Of a stretch of DNA of 39,123 nt, positions 26,741 to 33,984 are shown piece after piece. The DNA is taken from positions 21,579-60,701 of the forward strand of contig JAUNVM010000013.1 of NCBI GenBank assembly GCA_030537635.1, in the 5' to 3' direction. The stretch is from Flaviflexus sp. (GTDB taxonomy: Bacteria > Actinomycetota > Actinomycetes > Actinomycetales > Actinomycetaceae). The position numbers and the translations under genes were made by a program. The stretch's first letter is position 1. Every line of letters starts with the position of its first letter. The notes under the pieces are model-generated. The model did not search any database. It saw only the letters and a program-made list of their open reading frames with translations, and had not been told where the DNA came from.

Positions 26741-27073
26741 ATCTCAACTCTTCCAGCGTCCGCTCGCTTCGGGGCGAATGGCGCCCGGGGAGTATTCCCC
26801 GACGTCTACGAAAGCGGGCGAATAGCCCGGGGAGCGGTCTCCAGGCCGCACCCCGGTGGGCGCGCGGCGAGGCCGGGGCTCGAGGCGGTGGCGCTCGCGG
26901 ACGATGTGCCGCCCACCCGCACCTGCCCCACAAAGACGTCTTTTGGCTGGTGAGATCGGCGCAAATGAGCGGATGACGCGAGGATTTTCCTATGGTACCC
27001 TCCCCATAAAGACGTCTGACATCTTAAGACCACGGTGGTGGTGAGATGCAGAGCCTGATGACAAGGAGGTCAG
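26741..27073. promoter_or_regulatory. Divergent control region of the sialidase gene
   Basis: 333 bp without a gene. Three GACGTC sites occur at 26801, 26935 and 27011. The second is a 12-bp perfect palindrome AAAGACGTCTTT (26932-26943); the third is the 8-bp palindrome AGACGTCT (27010-27017). Copies two and three share the longer word CCCCAYAAAGACGTCT (26926-26941 and 27002-27017), 76 bp apart. They look like paired operators for one regulator; none is encoded nearby. A TATGGT -10-like element lies at 26991. Confidence 0.5.
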
Positions 27074-29515
27074 ATGACACGCGCACGACGGTGGCTTGCG
27101 GCCGCGGCCGGTGCGGCCATGATCGGCAGCCTGGGTCTGTCCAGCGTTGCCGGAGCCGATGGTTTTACCAGCCAGCGAATCGCCCTGGGCGGGGATGGGG
27201 TGTTCCCCAATTACCGGATTCCCTCGGTGGTCCAGCTGGAGAACGGGGACCTGCTCGCTTCATATGATGGTCGGCCCACGGGCGGAGACGCCCCGGGACC
27301 GAACTGGATTCTCCAGCGCAGGTCAACCGATGGTGGGGCCACGTGGGGTCCCCAAGAGGTCATTGCCGAGGGAACCCCGGGAGCCGAGAAGCTCGGCTAC
27401 TCCGATCCCTCCTACGTCGTGGACCGGGTGGGTGGCACCCTGTTCAACTTCCACGTGTTCTCCAAGGACACCGGTTTTTGGAATTCCGAATATGGCAATG
27501 ATGACGCCGACCGGAAGGTCATGAGCGCGGTCGTCTCGGTCTCCCCGGATAACGGTGAGACGTGGGAGGAGCGTTCGGTGACCGAGATCGTCAAGCCGGA
27601 TAACGTGCGCGCCACCTTCGCCACCTCCGGCCACGGCATCCAGATCACCCGGGGTGCCTATGCCGGCCGGCTCGTTCAGCAATACGCCGGCGCCATGGAC
27701 AATGGCACGGTGGCGGCCTACTCGCTGTACTCCGATGATGGTGGAGACACCTGGCAGCGGGGCGGCTTCGTCGGCACCAACATGGATGAGAACAAGGTGG
27801 TGGAGCTGTCCGATGGGCGGCTCATGCTCAACTCCCGCATGCACCGCGACGGCGGGGCGCGCTATGTCACGTACTCCTCCGATGGTGGTCAGTCCTGGTC
27901 GGAGCCCGAGCTGGATTACACCCTCACCGATCCGCGCAATAATGCCTCCATCATCTCCATGAACCCCGGCGCCCCGGCGGGCACCCGGGAGGCCAAGGAG
28001 CTGCTGTTCTCCAACTCCAACTCCGCCTCCAGCCGCTCCAATGGCTCGGTCCGCTACTCGTGCGATGACGGGACGACCTGGCCGGTCGTTAAGGTCTACG
28101 AGCCCGGCGCCCACTCCTACTCCGATCTCGTTGCCCTGCAAGACGGCACCTTCGGCGTCTTCTACGAGGGCGAGAACTCCGAGCTGCGCTACGGCGCCTT
28201 TGACCGGGAGTGGCTCAAGCCCTTCTGCGCCCACTTCGACACCGCCACCGCGAATGCCAATGCGGGCGAATCCAAGGTGATCTCGGCAGTGGTGCGCAAT
28301 GACGAGGATGTGGCCCTGCCGGCAGGCACCGCCACGTTGACCCTCTTCCCGCGCGGCTGGACCGCGGACACCGTGGAGGTTCCCGCCCTTGCCCCGGGTG
28401 AGGAAGTCACCATCGAGATTCCCTTCACCGCCTCAGCTGCGGCTCAGCCCGGCATCGTCCGCGGCGATGTGACCGTCACCGCCGGCGACATCATCATTCG
28501 CGGCGATGCCGAAATCACCATCGACGAGGGTGCAGAGCCCACCATGGATGCGGAAATCACCGGCAAGGTGGGCGAGGACCGCGACCTGGCGGAGAACCCT
28601 TACGCGAGCGGGGACAAGATTCCCTTCGTCTTCTCCGTGGCCTCAACGGGCAATGTTGACCAGACCGTGACGCCCACCGAGGGAGATTTCGAGAACCTCC
28701 TTCCCCCGAATGCGCCGAACTGCCGCTGGCGCGGACTCAAGGCCGGTGCCGACTACGACTGCACGACACCCTTCCATACGGTGACCGACGAGGATATGGC
28801 CAATGGCTTCTTCCGCTCCGACACCACGTGGGAGCTCACCCGCGACGGCATGGAGACCGTGACGCTGACGGCCACCGAGGGCGAAGTCGACCTCATTGTG
28901 CGCGATCCGCAGCTCAGCCTCACCCGCGAAGTGGCCTCCATTGACGAGGATGCTGACGGCTACCACAAGGCCGGCGGTGCCATCACCTACGACACCGCTG
29001 CCACCAACACCGGTAACGTCCGCCTCACCGAGCTCAGCGGCGATGTGCTTGCCGATGAGCTGCTGGCCGGTGACACCCTCACGGTCCGCGACACCTACGT
29101 CATCACCGATGAGGACATCGAGCGCGGCTACGCCATCCTCCCGGCCGCCGCCGTGGCCGGCAACAATGGCGAACTCGCCGTCGCTGCCGACACCGAGGAC
29201 ATCAAGGTCGAGCTCAACGTCAAGGAGCCGGCGGTCGACCCGACCGAGGACCCCGCTGAGGAACCGACCGTGGATCCCACGGTGGATCCCACCGATCCGG
29301 CCGATCCTGGCACGCCGACTAACCCGGCTGATCCCACCGACCCGGCCGATCCCGGCAAGCCGAGCGCTCCGAGCTCACCCGGGGCGGATAAGCCCGCCGG
29401 CGGTGCCGGACCCTCGATGCCGCTGACCGGTGCCTCCGTGATCTCTCTCGTGCTGGCAAGCCTTGGCCTGGTTGGCCTGGGTGTTGGCCTCGTGATGAGA
29501 AGGAGGCAGGCCTAG
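27074..29515 (+). CDS. Secreted, wall-anchored GH33 sialidase (exo-alpha-sialidase)
   Basis: An 813-aa enzyme that releases terminal sialic acid from host glycans. A signal peptide (1-28) precedes the six-bladed GH33 domain (about 32-385) with the YRIP motif (Arg48) and five Asp-boxes (RSTDGGATW, VSPDNGETW, YSDDGGDTW, YSSDGGQSW, YSCDDGTTW). Catalytic residues by motif are the Arg triad 48/255/321, nucleophile Tyr349 in HSYSD with Glu239, and acid/base Asp65. Residues 395-485 resemble a NEW3-type domain; 490-715 hold further beta-sandwich-like modules. A DPT/DPAD spacer, MPLTG, a helix and RRRQA form the sorting signal. ATG has AAGGAGG at 4-nt spacing. No sialic-acid uptake genes lie in the window. 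Confidence 0.96.
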   Translation: MTRARRWLAAAAGAAMIGSLGLSSVAGADGFTSQRIALGGDGVFPNYRIPSVVQLENGDLLASYDGRPTGGDAPGPNWILQRRSTDGGATWGPQEVIAEGTPGAEKLGYSDPSYVVDRVGGTLFNFHVFSKDTGFWNSEYGNDDADRKVMSAVVSVSPDNGETWEERSVTEIVKPDNVRATFATSGHGIQITRGAYAGRLVQQYAGAMDNGTVAAYSLYSDDGGDTWQRGGFVGTNMDENKVVELSDGRLMLNSRMHRDGGARYVTYSSDGGQSWSEPELDYTLTDPRNNASIISMNPGAPAGTREAKELLFSNSNSASSRSNGSVRYSCDDGTTWPVVKVYEPGAHSYSDLVALQDGTFGVFYEGENSELRYGAFDREWLKPFCAHFDTATANANAGESKVISAVVRNDEDVALPAGTATLTLFPRGWTADTVEVPALAPGEEVTIEIPFTASAAAQPGIVRGDVTVTAGDIIIRGDAEITIDEGAEPTMDAEITGKVGEDRDLAENPYASGDKIPFVFSVASTGNVDQTVTPTEGDFENLLPPNAPNCRWRGLKAGADYDCTTPFHTVTDEDMANGFFRSDTTWELTRDGMETVTLTATEGEVDLIVRDPQLSLTREVASIDEDADGYHKAGGAITYDTAATNTGNVRLTELSGDVLADELLAGDTLTVRDTYVITDEDIERGYAILPAAAVAGNNGELAVAADTEDIKVELNVKEPAVDPTEDPAEEPTVDPTVDPTDPADPGTPTNPADPTDPADPGKPSAPSSPGADKPAGGAGPSMPLTGASVISLVLASLGLVGLGVGLVMRRRQA

Positions 29516-29622
29516 AGCTTCGTCCCCGCTCCGGGGGCGAAACACCGGCGCACTCCTAGCCGGTAACGCGCGGTGATTCCTTCGGAATCCGCGTCAATCG
29601 CTCAATGGTGGTGTGAGCGAGC

Positions 29623-29650
29623 GTGGGGGACGGCATCTGCCGTCCCCCAC
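29623..29650. terminator. Terminator after the sialidase
   Basis: A perfect 12-bp stem (29623-29634 with 29639-29650) and ATCT loop, about 107 nt past the sialidase stop and between convergent genes. It has no U-tract. A small 6-bp hairpin lies at 29575-29589. Confidence 0.65.
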
Positions 29651-29702
29651 ACTGACGTTGGGGCTTCGTCAGTTTTCGGCCGCCCCGGATTCGTCGAGGC
29701 GG

Positions 29703-31085
29703 CTAGCTACCCAGCTCCTCGTAGAGCGCACCATCGAGGTGGGAGTGCATGAATCGATATCCGGTTTCGCGCAGCGTCGTGGGGGAGACCGTGAGATTAC
29801 ACAGCAGCAGCTCATCGGTGGCTCCCTTCCCGAGGACCAGGCGCGGCGCAAAGGCCGGGACGGGAAGGAAGGAGGGGCGGTTCATGTGCGCGGCCAGGCG
29901 GTCAGCGAAGGTCTTTTGACTGACCGGCTCGGGGGCCACGGCGTTGATGGGCCCGTCAATATCGGTGAGGGCCGCGTGGGCATAGACCCGGGCAATGTCA
30001 TCGAGGGATATCCAGCTCATCATCTGGGTGCCGGAGCCGACCCGTCCTCCGGCGCCGATGGCGAAGAGGGGAATCTGGGCGGACAGTGCCCCACCGATGG
30101 TGGACAGGACGATGCCGGTGCGGATGGCGCAGTGGCGCACCCCGGCCTCGGTGACCGGCTGTGCGGCAGCCTCCCAGGCCCGGCACACCCGACCGAGGAA
30201 GCCCTCCCCACTCGCCGAACCCTCGGTCTTCGTATCCTCCTCGTCGAATCCGTAATAGTTGATTCCCGAGGCGGTGATGAAAGCCTCGGGGCGATCGGCC
30301 TGCGGGAGGTCGCAGATGGTGCGGGCAAGCAGCCGAGTGGAGCCCACCCGCGAGTCGGTGATCGCCTTCTTGGCAGAGGCGGTGAAGGGGCGGGCAATGG
30401 AGGCGCCACCCAGGTGAATGACGACGTCGGCCCAGGCGACATCCCGGGGGTCGAGCTTGTGTGCGCCTGGATCCCACGTGGCGTCGCTGCCGCGCGGGGA
30501 TGAGCGGACGAGGCGGCGCACCTCGTGCCCGCCGGAGGACAGCAGGGCCGCCACCTGGGTGCCAATCATGCCGGTGGCTCCGGCAATGAGAATGCGTTTG
30601 GGTGAGACCGGGTAGCGGGCATGGAAGGCCAGGTCGGCGGCCACTCTCGTGCCCCGGGCGGCAAAGACTTTCCGCAGGTGATCCTCGGTGAGGAAGGCGG
30701 GAGCATACTTATCGACAAGGGAGGGGCCGGGAAGCTCGTAGGAGACCCGATCATCGATGATGCTCTGCCCGTCATCCAGCTCCTCGAAGCGGTGCTCGTG
30801 GCGCCAGGAGCCCATGGGGCCGGACACCATCCAGTCGGCAAAGCCCTCCTCGCCCTCCAGGGGCTCGTGGCAGGCCGTCCAGCCGAGCGTCACCTTGCCG
30901 TAGCTCCCGGGCACGCAGATTCGCATGCGGGAGATGGAGCCTTTGAGATAGGGATCGGGGGTTTCTTCCACCACCCTCATCGCCCAGTGCGGGCTGAAGC
31001 GGGTGAGGGCGCCGGGCCGGCGGTGCCAATCAATCACCGTTTCGACGCTGTGGGACAGGTGGGTCTGGTGGTGGAGCTGGGTCAT
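29703..31085 (-). CDS. TIGR01777-type protein: SRPBCC domain fused to NAD(P)-binding epimerase
   Basis: A 460-aa fusion. Residues 1-150 form an SRPBCC-type ligand-binding domain. From about 163 comes an SDR/epimerase fold with ILIAGATGMIG (GxxGxxG), ending in a DUF1731 C-terminal segment (about 410-455, SFLPVPAFAPRLVLG). Family members include YfcH and SDR39U1; substrates are unknown. SASGINYYG holds the Tyr-containing active-site segment. ATG 31085 is chosen for AAAGGGGG at 6-nt spacing and the family-like N-terminus; the frame is open to 31652 but overlaps the divergent gene there. Confidence 0.92.
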   Translation of the reverse strand: MTQLHHQTHLSHSVETVIDWHRRPGALTRFSPHWAMRVVEETPDPYLKGSISRMRICVPGSYGKVTLGWTACHEPLEGEEGFADWMVSGPMGSWRHEHRFEELDDGQSIIDDRVSYELPGPSLVDKYAPAFLTEDHLRKVFAARGTRVAADLAFHARYPVSPKRILIAGATGMIGTQVAALLSSGGHEVRRLVRSSPRGSDATWDPGAHKLDPRDVAWADVVIHLGGASIARPFTASAKKAITDSRVGSTRLLARTICDLPQADRPEAFITASGINYYGFDEEDTKTEGSASGEGFLGRVCRAWEAAAQPVTEAGVRHCAIRTGIVLSTIGGALSAQIPLFAIGAGGRVGSGTQMMSWISLDDIARVYAHAALTDIDGPINAVAPEPVSQKTFADRLAAHMNRPSFLPVPAFAPRLVLGKGATDELLLCNLTVSPTTLRETGYRFMHSHLDGALYEELGS

Positions 31086-31271
31086 CAGATCCCCCTTTCT
31101 TTCTTTGACCATAACCGCTGGACCCACCCTCGCTACGTGATGTGGGCAACTTCTCCAGCCGAACGGAGAGTCACAATAATCCAGGATGCGGTATTTGGAT
31201 AACTTTTTCCGTCTCTGCCTTCTCAGTCGCGTAGGGTGAGGGAAGAAGCAGTCCCCAACGAAGGAGTAACT

Positions 31272-31757
31272 GTGTCTGAAGAAATGATCTCCAAGGTTCG
31301 CGACATCCTGGAATCCACGCCACTGCACATCATCACCTCGCTGATGTCCTCCGGCTCCCTCACCTCCCAGCCCATGACCCACCAGGCCACCGAGGCTGAT
31401 CCGGTGGGCGCGCTCCACTACATCGTGGCCAAGCAGTCCACCCTGGTGGACAACATTGAATCGGGCAACCGCCAGCTCAACATCGCGGTTCGCTCCTCCG
31501 AGGGCTTCCTCTCCCTGTCGGGCACCGCCTCCCTGTCCTACAACACCGCCGAGCTCAAGGAGTGGTGGACCGACGGGATTGACTCCTGGTTTGATGGTGG
31601 GCCGGAATCCGGCGTCGCCGCCCTGCTGACCGTCACCCCCGAGTCGGCCCAATACTGGACCTCGGAGACCAAGCTCGAGGCCGTCGTTGACGTCGTCAAG
31701 GCCAAGGTCACCGGCAAGCGCCCCCAGGGTGGAAGCAGCGAATCACTCAACCTCTAG
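31272..31757 (+). CDS. Pyridoxamine 5'-phosphate oxidase-like (general stress 26-type) protein
   Basis: A 161-aa protein resembling the split-barrel, flavin-binding PNPOx-like 'general stress protein 26' family: VRDILESTPLHIITSL, a central SGNRQLNIAVRS strand, LSLSGTASLSYN, LKEWWTDGIDSWFDGG and VTPESAQYW all fit the family order. Such proteins bind FMN or F420 and reduce undefined substrates. GTG at 31272 is chosen because AAGGAG lies 5 nt upstream; the ATG-like extension to 31236 has no site. The stop codon lies inside a 25-bp tandem duplication. Confidence 0.82.
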   Translation: MSEEMISKVRDILESTPLHIITSLMSSGSLTSQPMTHQATEADPVGALHYIVAKQSTLVDNIESGNRQLNIAVRSSEGFLSLSGTASLSYNTAELKEWWTDGIDSWFDGGPESGVAALLTVTPESAQYWTSETKLEAVVDVVKAKVTGKRPQGGSSESLNL

Positions 31758-31800
31758 CTGATACGTTCCGGCAATCCTCTGGCTGATACGTTCTGGAAAT
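31751..31800. repeat. 25-bp tandem duplication spanning a stop codon
   Basis: 31751-31775 and 31776-31800 match at 22 of 25 positions. The first copy contains the TAG stop (31755-31757) of the PNPOx-like gene; in the second copy the same position reads TGG. The second copy ends in the left arm of the terminator. Confidence 0.85.
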
Positions 31801-31825
31801 GAGGCCCTTCGGGACCTCATTTTTA
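31797..31825 (+). terminator. Rho-independent terminator after the PNPOx-like gene
   Basis: An 11-bp stem (AAATGAGG plus CCC against GGG, a bulged A, CCTCATTT) with a TTC loop, followed by a T-run. Part of the left arm comes from the second tandem repeat. Confidence 0.8.
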
Positions 31826-32197
31826 TGTCCTCGAACAGCAGCTTCGTACCGGCGCCACCTCCGGCGCGGCCACTCCGGTCAGTCCTGGCGAGCTTGCGCG
31901 TCCCTCTCGCCGAGACATCCGCTCGATGGCTGAACGAGTTGTTGCCAAAGAGGGCGTCGAGGTGGTGACTGTGGATCGCAGCGGGCTCCGTGCTCGGGCA
32001 GGGGACATGGGGATTGGCGGCGGCCGGTGTCCCGGCATCATCGCCCTCGTCATTCTTATCGCGAGAGTTGCGCGCGCGATTCCCGCAAGATCGAGTGGCA
32101 GGTGAACTTCGAGGTTCCGCGGGCCTCGTCCGCAGCTCCTCCCCTTCCGCCCTTCCTCCTCTGCTGGAGTGCGCGGTCATGGTCGGGGCAGGCCGCA
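31826..32197. other. Gap with possible gene remnant
   Basis: The space between the PNPOx-like terminator and the microprotein terminator holds no convincing gene. One plus-strand frame, open from at least 31827 to TGA 32105 with ATG at 31926, reads MAERVVAKEGVEVVTVDRSG and then a hydrophobic stretch, which could be a decayed coding remnant or chance in high-GC DNA. No ribosome site precedes it. Confidence 0.3.
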
Positions 32198-32223
32198 CGG
32201 GGCCGCCCGGATGGGCGGCCCCG
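32198..32223. terminator. Hairpin downstream of the SQR-microprotein pair
   Basis: An 11-bp perfect G/C stem (32198-32208 with 32213-32223) and GGAT loop, 29 nt past the microprotein stop on the minus strand. There is no U-tract. Confidence 0.65.
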
Positions 32224-32251
32224 CCTGGTGGCCAGGTGCTTGTCGCGGAGG

Positions 32252-32413
32252 CTAGTGTCCCTTGAGAACGATCCGCATCATCCGCAGATTGAAGCTGGCG
32301 AAGCGCATGGCCTGGTAGGGCACGGAGCGCCGGCGCTTCAGCGTCGCCTCGGTGGGTAGCGGGGCCCGGGACAGATCGGCGGCCTCGGGTGCTTTGCTCG
32401 TGGTGTGTTTCAT
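32252..32413 (-). CDS. 53-aa basic small protein cotranscribed with SQR
   Basis: A small protein reading MKHTTSKAPEAADLSRAPL, then PTEATLKRRRSVPYQAMRF, then ASFNLRMMRIVLKGH. The N-terminal half is polar and the C-terminal half is a basic amphipathic helix that could lie on the membrane. I recall similar short proteins with a C-terminal NLRxxRxVLKGH-type ending beside SQR-like flavoproteins in actinobacteria; this is memory, not search. It starts 9 bp after the SQR stop codon with AGGA 8 nt upstream, and a terminator follows, so its reading frame is well supported by context. Function unknown; a membrane tether or regulator of the flavoprotein is possible. Confidence 0.75.
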   Translation of the reverse strand: MKHTTSKAPEAADLSRAPLPTEATLKRRRSVPYQAMRFASFNLRMMRIVLKGH

Positions 32414-32422
32414 GGGTGGATC

Positions 32423-33874
32423 CTATTCCGGAATGAACTGCCAGCCGGGCAGTGCCTTGGCCTTGTAGATAAACAGGTGGTGGAGCATGAGCTTGACCCA
32501 GTGGCCGGACAGCCCAATCTCCCCGGTCGTCCCCTTGAGGTCTCGGCCGGTGGGGAACTTCGAATAGTCGGGCACCACCGGCATCATCGTCATTGCCGCC
32601 GCAGATCCCTTGCGCATGCCCGTACCGGCCGAGGCCACGCACGCCGCCGGCATGCTCGCCATCGACGCCTCGTGTGCCTTGGCGGTGGGGCCGGAGGTGA
32701 TGCGGTCGCGGATAGTCATGGCAACCGTCTTGCCCATGACCCCGGATGGCATGCCGGTGCGGGGCGGCGCGGGAGCAATCGCCGTGCCATTGGGCGAGGT
32801 GCGCGGCTGGGAGATGGGATGCGGGGGAGCGAAGGCGATGCCCACGGCCCAGATGTTGTCGTATCCCACGCACTGGTAGGTCTTCGGCCAGTCGCTGGCC
32901 TTCCACTCTGCATACGGCTTGCCCGAGTAGTCTGCGTCGACCTTCATGAAGCCCGAGGGGGCGAAGATCTCCTCGGTCATCTCGCTACCATCTTGCCGGT
33001 AGGCCTTGAGGAAGGCGCCGGTGAACGGAGGCAGGAGCATCGAATAGTCGAACTCCAGCTCGTGCATCTCGCCATCGAGCGTCTCGTAGTGGATGACACC
33101 CGGCGCGACCTTGTGCACGTGGGCGCCGAGAATGGCCTCAACGTTGCGCTCGCGGAACAGGGAGCTGGTCCACAGCTCCGAACTCGTCTCAAATCCCTGC
33201 TCATCGAAGGTCATGCCGTCGACGCCGAAGTCGCCGAGCTGGGCCTCGTTGGTGAGATAAACGAGGCGAGCCCGGTCCCGCACCCCGGCCTCGCGCAGCT
33301 CGTGATCCACATTGAAGACGTATTCGAAAGCCGCGCCCTCGCACGTGCACGTTCCGTGGCCCATGCCCACCACGAGGGTTTGCGGCGTGCCGGCCTTAAG
33401 CTTGGCAATCGTCTCGGCGAGCGCCTTCGAGGCGTGCCGGGCGTGATCGGCCGTGCACACCGAATAGCTATTCCCGCCATCCGGCCCCAGCCCCGGGGTC
33501 TTCTCGAAGGCGAGCTTCGGTCCGGTCGCGTTGACGAGATAGTCGTAGCGCAGTCGTGCCTCGGCACCCGTCCCATCCGTGTAGCGGATGTCCACGGCGC
33601 CGCGCGGCTCGACCTCATCCCCTTCCGGCCGGATCGCGGTGGCCAGAGCCTGATGAAAATTGATGCCCTTCTTCTGGTAGATGGGGGCGAGCGGGAAGAC
33701 GACGTCTTTCTTCTTCATCTTCCCCACGCCGACCCAGATGTTGCTGGGAATCCAGTTCCAGTGCGAATTCGGTGAAACCACCGTGACGGAGTGCTCCTTG
33801 GGCAGCATCCGCCTGAGGTGAAGGGCTGCGGTGTGCCCCGAGATTCCCGCACCGAGTACAACAATGTCTGCCAT
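32423..33874 (-). CDS. Sulfide:quinone oxidoreductase-like FAD-dependent flavoprotein
   Basis: A 483-aa two-Rossmann flavoprotein. GAGISG (9-14) binds FAD, and NATGPKLAFE and YDNIWAVGIAF are standard second-FAD-site segments. Cys140 (SVCTADH) and Cys176/Cys178 in the unusual GHGTCTCEG turn are candidates for redox sulfur chemistry. The C-terminal LSGHWVKLMLHHLFIYKAKALPGW is the membrane-associated amphipathic end typical of SQR/NDH-2-like enzymes. It should oxidise sulfide and pass electrons to quinone at the membrane face. The residues from about 375 to 435 include an unusual Ala/Met/Pro-rich insertion. ATG has AAAGGGG at 5-6 nt. The promoter carries a CsoR/CstR-type palindrome, supporting a sulfide or persulfide role. 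Confidence 0.85.
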   Translation of the reverse strand: MADIVVLGAGISGHTAALHLRRMLPKEHSVTVVSPNSHWNWIPSNIWVGVGKMKKKDVVFPLAPIYQKKGINFHQALATAIRPEGDEVEPRGAVDIRYTDGTGAEARLRYDYLVNATGPKLAFEKTPGLGPDGGNSYSVCTADHARHASKALAETIAKLKAGTPQTLVVGMGHGTCTCEGAAFEYVFNVDHELREAGVRDRARLVYLTNEAQLGDFGVDGMTFDEQGFETSSELWTSSLFRERNVEAILGAHVHKVAPGVIHYETLDGEMHELEFDYSMLLPPFTGAFLKAYRQDGSEMTEEIFAPSGFMKVDADYSGKPYAEWKASDWPKTYQCVGYDNIWAVGIAFAPPHPISQPRTSPNGTAIAPAPPRTGMPSGVMGKTVAMTIRDRITSGPTAKAHEASMASMPAACVASAGTGMRKGSAAAMTMMPVVPDYSKFPTGRDLKGTTGEIGLSGHWVKLMLHHLFIYKAKALPGWQFIPE

Positions 33875-33903
33875 GTTGGCCCCTTTGCCTAGTTGGTCCC
33901 CTG

Positions 33904-33932
33904 AGAATATACCCCCGGGGGTATCAAGTCAA
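33904..33932 (-). promoter_or_regulatory. SQR promoter with CsoR/CstR-type operator in its spacer
   Basis: On the minus strand, TTGACT (33927-33932) and TATTCT (33904-33909) are 17 nt apart. The spacer and the last -10 base hold a perfect 16-bp palindrome, ATACCCCCGGGGGTAT (33909-33924), the form bound by CsoR-family repressors, including the persulfide sensor CstR. Repressor binding would block RNA polymerase. Confidence 0.8.
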
Positions 33933-33984
33933 GAGAAAGCGGAAGCTTGGGACATCGGGGGCCTACCTCGCAACCCCGGCTTCG

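Noticed and set aside
31086..31652. N-terminal extension of the TIGR01777-type protein
   Set aside because: It would overlap the divergent PNPOx-like gene; a strong ribosome site supports 31085.
31990..32265. 91-codon plus-strand frame over the SQR terminator
   Set aside because: It runs through a terminator hairpin and the microprotein gene; low-complexity Pro/Ala/Ser.
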